Origin: Cystobacter ferrugineus | GTDB taxonomy: Bacteria; Myxococcota; Myxococcia; Myxococcales; Myxococcaceae | Assembly: GCF_001887355.1 (NCBI RefSeq) | Contig: NZ_MPIN01000001.1 | Span: 1,554,304 to 1,618,303, forward strand | Reading direction: 5' to 3' | DNA: 64,000 nt | Part shown: in pieces, positions 24,611-33,341 of the stretch | How the letters are laid out: every line of letters begins with the position of its first letter | Numbering within the stretch: position 1 is the stretch's first letter | The notes under the pieces: generated by a model | Database searches by the model: none | Told to the model about the DNA's origin: nothing | Seen by the model: only the letters and a program-made list of their open reading frames with translations | Program-made: the position numbers and the translations under genes

Positions 24611-27592
24611 ATGGACATGGGACGCGTGCTCGGGTGGATGACCGTCGTCATGCTCTGCTGTACAGCGGGAGCGGCGGTGGCGGAAGAGGTGGGGGATGCG
24701 CGGCTGGTGGAGGCGCAGGCCGCCTTCGACGAGGCGGCGAAGCTGAAAGACGCGGGCAGTTATCCCGAGGCCCTCGCACGTGCCGAGCATGCGCTCGCGC
24801 TGAGGGAGGCCGCGCTCGGGAGTTCGCACCCGGACTTCGCCAGTTGCCTGCATCAGGTGGGAGACCTGTACCGGCGGCAAGGGGACCTGGCCCGCGCCGA
24901 GCCACTGCTTCGACGTGCGCTCGCCATCAGGGAAGCGACTCTCGGCGAGAACCACCCCGCCGTCGCCTCCTCGCTCAACAACCTCGCCATCCTCGCCAGC
25001 GCCCAGGGGTTGTATGACCGGGCCGAGCCACTCTTCCAGCGCGCTCTCGCCATCCAGGAAGCGCTCCCCGACAACAACCTCCTCATCGCCCACGCGCTCA
25101 ACAACCTGGCCAACCTCTACTCGGACAAGGGGTTGTACGACCAGACCGAGACACTGCTGCAACGTGCGATTGCCCTCTATGAAGCGGCCCCCGGCGACAA
25201 CCCCCACCTCATCGCCTCCGCGCTCAACAACCTGGCCAACCTCTACCTCCAACAGAGGTTGTACGACCAGGCCGAGCCGCTCTACCAGCGCGAGCTCACC
25301 CTCCAGGAAGCGTCCCTCGGCAAGGACCACCCCGACGTCGCCTACGCGCTCAACAACCTGGCCAGCCTCTACGTCCAACAGGGGTTGTATGGCCGGGCCG
25401 AGCCGCTCTACCAGCGCGCGCTCGCCATCAGGGAAGCGGCCCTCGGTAAGGACCACCCCGACCTCGCCAGCTCGATCAACAATCTCGCCGACCTGTATAT
25501 CAACCAGGGCTTGTACGGCCGGGCCGGGCCACTCATCCAACGCGCACTCGCCATCCATGAAGCGCGCTTCGGCGAGAAACACCCCGGTGTCTCCTACGCG
25601 CTCAGAACCCAAGCCAGACTCTACATGATGCAGGGGTTGTACGGCCGGGCCGAGCCACTCTTCCTGCGCGCTCTCGCCATCTCCGAAGCGGTCTTCGGCA
25701 AGAACCACCCCCACATCGAGGAATCGCTCCACGACTTCGCCCTCTTCCGGTTGGCGCAGCATCGCCTTCCCGAGGCCCTGCCGCTGTTCACGCGCGCACT
25801 CGCCATCTCCGAGCAGCGCCTGCGCCAGGAGACGCTCGGCTTCTCCGAAGCGCGCCTGGCCCTCTTCCTCCAACAACTGCGCACGACCGAGCAGTATCTC
25901 TACTCCCTGGTGCGCGAGCATCCACGGGACGCCCGCGTCCGGCGTCTGGCCCTCGGCGCCGTGCTGCTGCGCAAGGGCCGCTCCATCGAGGAGACCGCCC
26001 GCATCTCCCGCAGTCTCTACCAGAGCATGGGAGCCGAGGAGCGCGACCGCCTCGAGCGGCTGCGCGGCCTGCGCACCCAACTGGCCACCCTCTCGCTCGC
26101 GGGCCCCGGCTCACTCACCCCGGCGGACTACCAACAGCGCCTCGATGCACTCGCCAGCGAGGGCGATGCCCTCGAAGCCGACCTCGCCAAACGCTCCGCT
26201 CCCCTGCGTGCGCGCACCCGCCTTCCACCCCCCGCGGAGATCGTCGGCCAGGTGGCCGCCGCCCTCCCCAGGGACGGCGCCCTCGTCGAGCTCATCGCCT
26301 ACGTGGACAGCCCCCTCGGCCCCCAGCGTGGCACCCCTCATTCGAGGCGTCAGGGACAGCTCCGCTACCTGGCGCTGGTGCTCTTCCCCGATACCTCCAC
26401 CCGGGCCCTGGATCTCGGTCCCGCGGCGCCCATCGACCTCGCCGCCACTCGCCTGCGCGATGAGCTCGCACGCCGTGACGCTCGATTCCGGACCTCCGCC
26501 CAGGCCCTCTACCGGCTCGCCTTCCGGCCCCTGCTGCCCCTGTTGGGCAACACCCGCCACCTCTTCCTCTCTCCCGACGGACAGCTGGGCCTCGTCCCCT
26601 TCGCCGCACTCCACGACGGCCACCACTTCCTCCTCGACTCCTTCGACTTCACCTACCTCACCTCCGGCAGGGACCTCCTGCCTCATCTCCAGGACACGCC
26701 CCCCTCGTCCTCCGTCTTCGTCCTCGCCGACCCGGACTTCCACGCGTCACCCCGAACGCGCCCCGTGGCCCCGTCCGGCAACGCCCCCACGCTGGCCGGG
26801 CACTCCGGCCCTCCCGGGAGCTTCTCGTCCACCCCGCACGCGGACCTCGCCGCCACACCGTGGGCGTCACTGCCGGGCACTCGTCAGGAGGCCGAGAGCA
26901 TTCAACGCCTGATCCCCCAGACCCAGCTCTTCCTCGGCACCGAGGCCACCAAGGAGCGGCTGTTCCACCTGCCCACGCCCGGCGTGCTGCACCTGGCCAC
27001 CCACGGCTTCTTCCTCGAGGACGCTCCCGTGCCCGAGGGCTCCAGGGCCGTGGTCAAATTCGGTGCGCTGGGCGACAAGGCCCGCGCGCCGCGTCCCCCC
27101 GACCCGCTGCTGCGCTCGGGCCTGATTCTCGCGGGCGCGCCCCCCAGGGGGCCTGACGCCCCGGACGCGGCCAGCCCTCCACCTGACAGCGCGCCGGTGA
27201 CGGCCCTGGAGTTGGCCGGCCTCAACCTGTGGGGCACCCAACTCGTGGTGCTGTCCGCGTGCGACACCGGGCGAGGCGACGTGAAGCTGGGCCAGGGAGT
27301 CTTCGGCCTGCGCCGCGCCTTCGTCGTGGCGGGAGCGGAGACGGTGGTGATGAGCCTGTGGAAGGTGAACGACGAGACGACCCGGGCCCTCATGGAGGCC
27401 TACTACCGCAACCTGCTCGCGGGGCTGGGCAGATCCACGGCCCTGCGAGAGGCCATGCGCTCCTTGCGCCTGACCCAGGCCCATCCCCACTACTGGGCTC
27501 CCTTCATCTCCGTGGGCAGAGATGCGCCCCTGCGCGCCCTGGCCTCTCCCTCCCGGCAGACACCTGACGGGGAGCCCGCGCGGGGACGGTGA
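24611..27592 (+). CDS. Secreted TPR-CHAT protease
   Basis: A signal peptide (residues 1-24, ending GAAVAEE) precedes about nine kinesin-light-chain-like tetratricopeptide repeats of 42 residues (pattern LYDRAEPLFQRALAI) up to about residue 400. After a helical linker, the C-terminal ~390 residues are a CHAT caspase-like domain with His798 in HLATHGFF and Cys884 in SACDTG, the expected catalytic pair, followed by SLWKVND. TPR modules recognise partners and the CHAT domain cleaves them; known relatives act in gasdermin or CRISPR-linked defence and in cell differentiation. Here a signal peptide suggests export. It is divergent from the ADYC gene across 105 bp. The target is unknown. Confidence 0.9.
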   Translation: MDMGRVLGWMTVVMLCCTAGAAVAEEVGDARLVEAQAAFDEAAKLKDAGSYPEALARAEHALALREAALGSSHPDFASCLHQVGDLYRRQGDLARAEPLLRRALAIREATLGENHPAVASSLNNLAILASAQGLYDRAEPLFQRALAIQEALPDNNLLIAHALNNLANLYSDKGLYDQTETLLQRAIALYEAAPGDNPHLIASALNNLANLYLQQRLYDQAEPLYQRELTLQEASLGKDHPDVAYALNNLASLYVQQGLYGRAEPLYQRALAIREAALGKDHPDLASSINNLADLYINQGLYGRAGPLIQRALAIHEARFGEKHPGVSYALRTQARLYMMQGLYGRAEPLFLRALAISEAVFGKNHPHIEESLHDFALFRLAQHRLPEALPLFTRALAISEQRLRQETLGFSEARLALFLQQLRTTEQYLYSLVREHPRDARVRRLALGAVLLRKGRSIEETARISRSLYQSMGAEERDRLERLRGLRTQLATLSLAGPGSLTPADYQQRLDALASEGDALEADLAKRSAPLRARTRLPPPAEIVGQVAAALPRDGALVELIAYVDSPLGPQRGTPHSRRQGQLRYLALVLFPDTSTRALDLGPAAPIDLAATRLRDELARRDARFRTSAQALYRLAFRPLLPLLGNTRHLFLSPDGQLGLVPFAALHDGHHFLLDSFDFTYLTSGRDLLPHLQDTPPSSSVFVLADPDFHASPRTRPVAPSGNAPTLAGHSGPPGSFSSTPHADLAATPWASLPGTRQEAESIQRLIPQTQLFLGTEATKERLFHLPTPGVLHLATHGFFLEDAPVPEGSRAVVKFGALGDKARAPRPPDPLLRSGLILAGAPPRGPDAPDAASPPPDSAPVTALELAGLNLWGTQLVVLSACDTGRGDVKLGQGVFGLRRAFVVAGAETVVMSLWKVNDETTRALMEAYYRNLLAGLGRSTALREAMRSLRLTQAHPHYWAPFISVGRDAPLRALASPSRQTPDGEPARGR

Positions 27593-27618
27593 CCCGACCC
27601 GGGCCCCGGCAAGCTCAA

Positions 27619-28143
27619 TTACAGGCAGGTGACTGTATTCAGGGTCGAATAGCCCGAGACCTTGCAGGTTCGGACGACATCGCCGCAACACCCACTCCAA
27701 GCCTGGGTACCGGACTGATACTCGACCCGTGGAAAAGTGCCGCCCTGACAGTTCTGGTACGGGCCCCCGGGCAGTGCTGCGAGCTGTGGCGAGACCCTGC
27801 CCACGGTGCAGGAGATTCCATCATAGCAGGTGACTGTATTCAGGGTCGAATAGCCCGGAACCTCGCAGGTTCGGAGGAGATCGCCGCAGCACCCACTCCA
27901 AGCCTGGGTACCGGACTGACGATCGATCCGTGGAAAAGTGCCGCCCTGACAGTTCTGGTACGGGCCCCCGGGCAGCGCTGCGAGCTGTGGCGAGACCCCG
28001 TTCTGGGTGCAGGTCGCAGCACCATCCACCCGGGTTGCGACATTGGACTCCGCATTCACGGGGTCGTCGACCCCTCCGCACCCAGTCGCCAGCATTGACA
28101 TGACCAGCAGCGCGGAGCTTGTTGCCTTGATTGCCAGGTTCAC
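27619..28143 (-). CDS. Lipoprotein with two tandem Cys-rich domains
   Basis: This is a 174-residue protein. A lipoprotein signal ends at the lipobox LATGC (Cys22). Two nearly identical domains of 67 residues follow, each with SPQLAALPGGPYQNCQGG, SGTQAWSGCCGD and GYSTLNTVTC, holding four or five cysteines apiece. It is expected in the outer membrane or at the surface, with disulfides. The two domains are recent duplicates at DNA level. I do not recognise the family. An exact shared 25-nt element lies 56 nt upstream. It converges on the CHAT gene with a 26-bp gap. Confidence 0.75.
   Translation of the reverse strand: MNLAIKATSSALLVMSMLATGCGGVDDPVNAESNVATRVDGAATCTQNGVSPQLAALPGGPYQNCQGGTFPRIDRQSGTQAWSGCCGDLLRTCEVPGYSTLNTVTCYDGISCTVGRVSPQLAALPGGPYQNCQGGTFPRVEYQSGTQAWSGCCGDVVRTCKVSGYSTLNTVTCL
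27626..28018. repeat. Tandem 201-bp duplication inside lipoprotein gene
   Basis: Two copies with a period of exactly 201 bp (67 codons), starting at 27626 and 27827, each beginning CAGGTGACTGTATTCAGGGT on the plus strand. They are roughly nine-tenths identical over most of the length, and frame is kept. This accounts for the duplicated protein domain. Confidence 0.85.
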
Positions 28144-28198
28144 TTCCTTGCTCTCCTCATCGAATATGGGGGGCCGGAAAAGCCCCCTCGATTCAGAT

Positions 28199-28223
28199 GA
28201 GCCACCGACGAGGAAAATGATGC
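28199..28223 (-). promoter_or_regulatory. 25-nt shared upstream element (exact copy)
   Basis: On the minus strand it reads GCATCATTTTCC, 8 nt, GGCTC. Five nt further a short AATCG is followed by a G-run, as in two other copies (ATTCG). The element ends 56 nt before the start of the duplicated-domain lipoprotein gene. Confidence 0.72.
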
Positions 28224-28348
28224 GGAGGATTTCCGGGCTTTACGGCAGAGCAGGGAAAGCTCAATGATCCTGGCCGCTTGCAACGCGCCCAGACGTCCGC
28301 GCTCACGTCACGATGGGCTCGGGCGAGGACGGACATCGAGCACGTCAT

Positions 28349-28373
28349 GCATCATTTTCCTGTTCCTCGGCTC
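28349..28373 (+). promoter_or_regulatory. 25-nt shared upstream element (exact copy)
   Basis: On the plus strand it reads GCATCATTTTCC, TGTTCCTC, GGCTC, then ATTCG five nt later. It ends 53 nt before the ATG of the beta-helix protein. With the copy at 28199 it makes a back-to-back pair in the 282-bp divergent intergenic region. Confidence 0.72.
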
Positions 28374-28425
28374 TTCCCATTCGCAGGGGCCAGTCTGGCC
28401 GCTCGATTCGAGGGAATACGCCCCC

Positions 28426-30306
28426 ATGAAACCACCAGTCACTCCCCTCTTGCTTCTCGCAAGCTTTTTCCTCGCCGCGTCCCCAGCCTTCGCGGGTGAC
28501 AGCGCGGTCTTCGTGTCCCAGACCGTACCGACGTCGCTCACGACGGGTGAAGTCCGCACGGTCTCGGTGACCATGCGAAACAATGGCACCACGACCTGGA
28601 CCCGGAACGGCGAGCTCGGATACAAACTGGGAAGCCAGAACCCCCAGGACAACTACCGGTGGACCCACAACCGGATCTACCTCGAGGATGGCGAGTCGGT
28701 AGGCCCCGGTCATTCGAAGACCTTCACCTTCAACATCACCGCGCCCTCGACCCCTGGCACCTACAACTTCCAGTGGCGGATGGTCCAGGAGTATGTCGCC
28801 TGGTTCGGAGACTTCTCTCCGAACGTGACCATCCAGGTCGCGGCGCCGGTACCTCATAACGCCCAGTTCATCTCTCAATCGGTGCCGGCGACGCTCGCCG
28901 CCGGGCAGAGTGCTTCCGTGTCGGTGACGATGAAGAACATCGGCACGAACGTCTGGACGGCCGCCGCAGGCTACAGACTCGGGTCGCAGAACCCCCAGGA
29001 CAACCTGACCTGGGGCATCGGCCGGGTGGACCTGGCGCCGCAAGAGTCGATCCGCCCGAACGAGCAGAAGACGTTTACCTTCAACATCACCGCGCCCTCG
29101 ACCCCTGGCACCTACAACTTCCAGTGGCGGATGCTCCAGGAGGACCACCTCTGGTTTGGAGACTCTTCTCCGAACGTCGCCTACCCGCTGCCGGTGACGC
29201 TCTGTCCCGGGGTCTCCGTGGTCCCGGATGGCATGAGCGATCTGGGCCCGGCACTCCAGACATGCATCAACGACACTCCATCCGGCGGTACCCTCGAACT
29301 GCCACCCGGCACCTACGGTATGGGCACCCAGGTTCGGATCAACAAGCCGTTCACGTTGCGAACCCGGGGGCTCGCGAGCTCGACCGCCAACTGCGAGGAG
29401 CCTGGCATCAACTGCGCCGTGCTCAAGGCGCTTCCCTCCTTCAGCGCCAAGGTCGGCGGCTTCCTCGCCGCCGAGGCGACCCAATACGTGACCTTCGACC
29501 ACCTGATTCTGGACGGCAATCGCGCCGCCCGCCTCGGTACGACGGCCGCGTCGCAGTGCCCCACGGGCGCGGACAACAACAGATGGGGATACAACGCGAA
29601 GATGGGCGATTGCACCTTCTGTCGCTTCACCCACAGCGTCAGCAAGAATGCACTCTGCGGTACCGCGCTCGAGTTTCGCGGCAATGACGGCACGATCACG
29701 AACAGCGTCTTCCGCTCCAACGGGCAGAACTCGGTCCCGGGGATGTGGGCGGACGGGCTGACGATCCACTTCTCGGATCGCGCCACGGTCACCCACAACA
29801 CCTTCATCGATAACAGTGACGTGGCCCTGATCCTGGGTGGCGGCCAGAACGCCGTGGTCACCCACAACAGGATCAGCCAACCCAGCCAGGTGGCCTTCGC
29901 CGGCCTGATGCTCGACAACTTCAACACCCCCGAGTGGGGTAACTTCACCGGTGCCGTGGTCAGTGACAATACGATTGACTGTTCGGCGGCCCGCAACTGC
30001 CACTTCGGAATCGAGATCGGACCTCACCCCTGGTACCTGCCGCCCAAGAATATCCAGGGCGGCGACGTGCACGGCAACACGGTGAGCTCCGCCCGGCAGG
30101 GGATCAACGTCGATGGGGCCGGCACGACGCAGGCGCCCCTCCTCCTCTACGGCAACACGGTCACCAACGAGGCGCCCGGGTCGGCCAGCTTCAACTGTGG
30201 GGTCCACAGCACCTCGCGCCTCAACATCAATACCGCCGACTCGGTGGTGGACCGGAATGGAGACACCACTCCCATGACGACCTTCGAGTGGCACCTCTGC
30301 CCGTAG
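28426..30306 (+). CDS. Secreted protein: two NBR1-type Ig domains plus right-handed beta-helix
   Basis: This is a 626-residue protein. A Sec signal peptide ends near residue 24 (ASPAFAG). Two Ig-like domains of about 115 residues follow (each with TVSVTMRNNGTTTW-type and NFQWRMxQE segments), as in the NBR1 central domain. From about residue 265 a beta-helix carries the usual entry phrase GTLELPPGTY and repeated HN/N turns (VTHNTFIDNSDVALILGG), as in pectate-lyase and polysaccharide-lyase-like enzymes. It probably binds or cleaves an extracellular polysaccharide. The ATG at 28426 begins the signal peptide; upstream in-frame codons are untranslated. The next gene starts 15 nt downstream, so the two form an operon. 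Confidence 0.78.
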   Translation: MKPPVTPLLLLASFFLAASPAFAGDSAVFVSQTVPTSLTTGEVRTVSVTMRNNGTTTWTRNGELGYKLGSQNPQDNYRWTHNRIYLEDGESVGPGHSKTFTFNITAPSTPGTYNFQWRMVQEYVAWFGDFSPNVTIQVAAPVPHNAQFISQSVPATLAAGQSASVSVTMKNIGTNVWTAAAGYRLGSQNPQDNLTWGIGRVDLAPQESIRPNEQKTFTFNITAPSTPGTYNFQWRMLQEDHLWFGDSSPNVAYPLPVTLCPGVSVVPDGMSDLGPALQTCINDTPSGGTLELPPGTYGMGTQVRINKPFTLRTRGLASSTANCEEPGINCAVLKALPSFSAKVGGFLAAEATQYVTFDHLILDGNRAARLGTTAASQCPTGADNNRWGYNAKMGDCTFCRFTHSVSKNALCGTALEFRGNDGTITNSVFRSNGQNSVPGMWADGLTIHFSDRATVTHNTFIDNSDVALILGGGQNAVVTHNRISQPSQVAFAGLMLDNFNTPEWGNFTGAVVSDNTIDCSAARNCHFGIEIGPHPWYLPPKNIQGGDVHGNTVSSARQGINVDGAGTTQAPLLLYGNTVTNEAPGSASFNCGVHSTSRLNINTADSVVDRNGDTTPMTTFEWHLCP

Positions 30307-30321
30307 CTAGAAAAGGATCAC

Positions 30322-32289
30322 ATGCTCCCTGGACCTTCCTTCCACGGGCTTTCCTCGCTGGCACTGTTCGCCACCGCGATGGCCCTTCCCACCCTGGCGA
30401 ATGCTGCTCCGCTCGAAAACAACTCGACGGCCGTCGTCATGGACAGCACCGCGATCACCGGCATTCATGACAACGAAATCTTCCAGCGCGCCGGAACGAA
30501 ACCTGATTCCGTTGCGAGGATTTCCGTCAATCTGACCCCGCCACCGGCGACGGCCACCTACACGTACTATTCCATCTCCCTGCTCAACGGCGGTAACACG
30601 CGTGAACGCGTGCTGTCCGAAGGCGTCTACACGGGCGCCAGCCTGCTCGACTTCTCGCTCTCCACGGGCAATTCGCGCAGGAAGGTACGCGTCTCGTTCT
30701 ACGATGCCAGCAACATCGAACGCCTGCGCTGGGACAGCCCCGGTTTCTCCGTGGGGGAAGTGTTCATGATCGCCGGGCAGAGCAATGCCGGCAACCATGG
30801 CGACACGGAAGGCACCGTGGTCACCGCGAACGCCCTGCACCGCGCGGTGGAGCCGACGGGCGCGATTTCCTGGTTGCCGGTGACTGAACCGCTGGCCTAC
30901 ACGACCACCAGCGGTGGCCAGTATTACGGTTCGCCCTGGGCGAGCTTCGCCGACAACCTGGGCAGCAGGATAGGCGTGCCGGTTGCCGTGCTCAATGTCT
31001 CCTGGGGCGGTTCCGCGCTTGAGTACTGGGAGTCCACGGTGACCCCGGCGACGACGCGGGTGAAGGATCTGAACGGCAACCCAGTGGTCCTGTTCGATCG
31101 GCTGAAGTTGGGTGCGAGCGCGCTCAAGCGCCTGACGGCCAAGCAAGGGCAACTCCAGTGTGGCTTCCGTGCCGTGCTGTGGCATCAGGGTGAAAGCAAT
31201 TCGGAACGAGAGTTCACGACGGATCCCAACGAGCCACAACAACCCTCCAGGACCTGGTATGCAGCCAAACTGAAAGAGATCGCACAGGACTTTCGCGACA
31301 TCACGGGGTGCACGCAACCCTGGATGGTGGCAAGTGCAACCTGGCTCGCTCCTCATTACCGCACAGGTGATGGACTGAGTCTCGCCACGAAGTGGGCAGC
31401 GGAGACTGAAATCCGCAAAGGCCAACGCTACCTGGGGAATCGCGAACCGGTGACGAGCAGTGAGCCAGTCTTCCTGCAGGGACCTGACACCGATATGCTC
31501 ATCGGGGAGGATCCGATGTGGACGCCTCCCGGTCCCAAGGCCTATCGTTGGGATGGAATTCATATGACGCGCCAGGGCCTGAACCTTCACGGGCGGCTGT
31601 GGTCCGAGCGCGTGGCGGGCATGCTTGGCGCGGGAAGCGTATTGGTGGAGAAAGACCTCGTGCCGGAGGTGGCCAGGGTCTGGAACATGTTCTCCACCAC
31701 GTTGGGCCGCACGCCCGAGGAAATGAACCTCGACAATGAAGGCCTGCGCTACTGGGTACAGGTCTTGACCACGAATCCTGGCAGCGCCACCGAAGCCGTC
31801 ATCCTGTCGACCCTCCGGGCCTCGGACGAATTCTTCATCCGCGACACCTTCCGGCAGACAGTCAACCGCCGCCCATCGGGTTGGGAAGTGTACTACTGGG
31901 CCGCCGAGATGAGCGCCGGACGCACCACACGGGCCAATCTGGCATCCGTGGACCGGGTCGGTTACGAAAACACCCTGACGCCGAACGCCAAGAAAGTGTT
32001 CCTCCTGTACGTCAACGTCATGGGCCGCACGCTGCCGGAAATCACGGCCGATACCGGCGGGATGGACTACTGGACCCGTGTGCTGGACGACAACCCGGCT
32101 TCCGAAGCGGCCATCGCGGAGTCCTTCCGCACCAGCTCGGAATATCGCGTGCGCACCGCATTCGTGAAATCCAAGGGCCGTCAGCCGACCCTCGCGGAAC
32201 TGAGCACCTTCATGGCGAAGGTGACGTCCTCCACCACGCCAACCGATGCCTGGCTGGCGAACGACGTGTGGGTCAACGCGGCGGACTGA
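30322..32289 (+). CDS. Secreted sialate-O-acetylesterase-like SGNH protein with DUF4214-like repeats
   Basis: This 655-residue protein starts with a signal peptide (cleavage near LANAAP). The esterase part has the SASA-family blocks: IAGQSNAGNHGD with the nucleophile Ser (about 155), LNVSWGGSALEYWE, VLWHQGESNSE and a C-terminal DGIHMT carrying the catalytic Asp/His. From about 450 there are two or three repeats of the form YWxxxL...GRTPEE / GGMDYW, resembling DUF4214, a surface-associated module. It likely removes acetyl groups from polysaccharide. It sits 15 nt after the beta-helix gene, pointing to joint action on one glycan. The substrate is unproven. Confidence 0.8.
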   Translation: MLPGPSFHGLSSLALFATAMALPTLANAAPLENNSTAVVMDSTAITGIHDNEIFQRAGTKPDSVARISVNLTPPPATATYTYYSISLLNGGNTRERVLSEGVYTGASLLDFSLSTGNSRRKVRVSFYDASNIERLRWDSPGFSVGEVFMIAGQSNAGNHGDTEGTVVTANALHRAVEPTGAISWLPVTEPLAYTTTSGGQYYGSPWASFADNLGSRIGVPVAVLNVSWGGSALEYWESTVTPATTRVKDLNGNPVVLFDRLKLGASALKRLTAKQGQLQCGFRAVLWHQGESNSEREFTTDPNEPQQPSRTWYAAKLKEIAQDFRDITGCTQPWMVASATWLAPHYRTGDGLSLATKWAAETEIRKGQRYLGNREPVTSSEPVFLQGPDTDMLIGEDPMWTPPGPKAYRWDGIHMTRQGLNLHGRLWSERVAGMLGAGSVLVEKDLVPEVARVWNMFSTTLGRTPEEMNLDNEGLRYWVQVLTTNPGSATEAVILSTLRASDEFFIRDTFRQTVNRRPSGWEVYYWAAEMSAGRTTRANLASVDRVGYENTLTPNAKKVFLLYVNVMGRTLPEITADTGGMDYWTRVLDDNPASEAAIAESFRTSSEYRVRTAFVKSKGRQPTLAELSTFMAKVTSSTTPTDAWLANDVWVNAAD

Positions 32290-32294
32290 TCATC

Positions 32295-32334
32295 GGGCCC
32301 TCGTAGCAACGCATCTCGCGGGCTCGTAGGGCCC
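32295..32334 (+). terminator. Possible terminator after the beta-helix/esterase operon
   Basis: GGGCCCT at 32295-32301 can pair with AGGGCCC at 32328-32334. The loop is long (26 nt) and there is no T-run, so this is weak. It lies just after the esterase stop. Confidence 0.3.
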
Positions 32335-32493
32335 TGCTCGGGCCAGCTCGACGAGCCGTCCCCCGGGCCAAGGAGCCGTCGGCGAATCGGCCAGGAATAC
32401 GGAGGCGTGTAGCAGGCACCATGTGGCGCGCCAGTAGAGAAGGCAGAGGAGAAGCCTGTCTGCGCTGGAGTGTCGGGCGCGCGGCCCTGCCCG

Positions 32494-32673
32494 CTACGCG
32501 GACTGCGCTACCAGGGCGGGCAGCTCCCAGCCCTGGCGCCACAGCTTCTTGAGGTTGTGCACCGCGCACGCCAGGGAGAATTCTCCGCGGACCTTGGGCA
32601 GGCCCCGCAGAGAGAAGCGCGGCAGCGTCCCGTTCTTCACCTGGCCGATGACGGGCTCGGCCATCAAATACAT
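32494..32673 (-). pseudogene. IS1182-like DDE transposase C-terminal remnant
   Basis: The translation contains MAEPVIGQVKNG, then FSLRGLPKVRGEFSLACAVH followed by NLKKLWR. That is the ending typical of IS1182/IS5-group transposases (last catalytic Glu in AEPVIGQ, then RGLxKVRxEW..CAxHNLxKL). Everything upstream of it is missing; the frame joins directly to an IS91-like fragment at about 32673. Confidence 0.7.
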
Positions 32674-32830
32674 TCCGCCTGCCTCCACACCTCACGCAGG
32701 CCAAGACGTCCAGGGCGAACGCCCTCCTGAGCAACTCGGCCCAGTCTACTCGCGGCATCCTCTCCCTCATCGGCTCCTTGCTGACCACTGCCTGGGGCGC
32801 CACGCTCGCCTCTTCCGCACCTGCGTGGGG
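32674..32830 (-). pseudogene. IS91-like transposase C-terminal remnant
   Basis: The translation MPRVDWAELLRRAFALDVLA then CVRCGGRRNV matches the end of IS91/IS801-family transposases (LDWAxLLRRxFxxDVxxCPxCGG). It runs into IS1182-like sequence at about 32673 and into unrelated DNA upstream. Neither half is a functional gene. It is evidence that a mobile-element graveyard borders the type VI module. Confidence 0.65.
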
Positions 32831-32899
32831 GAGCCTTGGTGGCGCTCGTGTTGACGGCGGGGTCCAGCAGCTGCGCATCCAGGCTGGCCTTGCGCGTCT

Positions 32900-33037
32900 C
32901 GGCGGCCTCGGCGTATAAGAATCATGGGGGGCCTGTTGAGGGTGAGGCAGGAGCGGAGGGGGGGTCGCTGAAGGGAGCTGCCCGAGGTGTGCGCCCGGCC
33001 GGTGGAGAGGCCGCGCAGCCCCTCGGGGTACACGCCT
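32900..33037 (-). repeat. Dispersed repeat, copy 2
   Basis: Read on the minus strand it has ACAGGCGTGTACC, then GGGGCTGCGCGGCCTCTCC and a C-rich tail, like 17098-17250. It ends at the truncated 5' edge of the VgrG fragment. The minus-strand translation GVYPEGLRGLSTGRAHTSG is open, but I do not know it as a protein. Confidence 0.5.
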
Positions 33038-33328
33038 GTCCAGCACGACCAGCATCAGACCATCGGCAGCCAGCTGGAGAAGGACAAGGTCGGCGACCAG
33101 AACGAGCTCATCTACCGGGACAAGAACCTCACGGTGCACCGCCACCACCAGGAGCACATTGGAGGTGACATGAAGCTACGGGTAGGGCCCTCAAAGAGAA
33201 CCATGGTCTGGATCAACTCCCAGGGAACGGCCCTGGACGGCTCTGGCGTGAAACCGCTGAAAACAAATGATGCCGCCCAAGCCTTACCGACCCCGCCCAC
33301 CCCGGCGGACAACGGCGCCAAACCGTGA
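33026..33328 (+). pseudogene. VgrG-like C-terminal fragment (type VI spike)
   Basis: The reading frame GYTPVQHDQHQTIGSQLEKD, then DKNLTVHRHHQEHIGGDMKL resembles the needle-like repeat region near the end of VgrG/Vgr-family spike proteins. The frame has no start of its own in the VgrG part; the N-terminal ~500 residues are missing, replaced by the dispersed repeat and transposase debris. It ends 14 nt before the PAAR gene. The fragment shows this was once a vgrG-PAAR-effector operon. Confidence 0.6.
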
Positions 33329-33341
33329 ATCCGGTGAACAC

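Noticed and set aside
24557..26080. A 507-codon minus-strand frame with regular repeats
   Set aside because: It is the antisense image of the 126-bp TPR repeats in the CHAT gene.
32273..33157. An 885-bp minus-strand frame as one transposase gene
   Set aside because: Only the middle resembles a transposase; the rest is shadow sequence across the VgrG remnant and the dispersed repeat.
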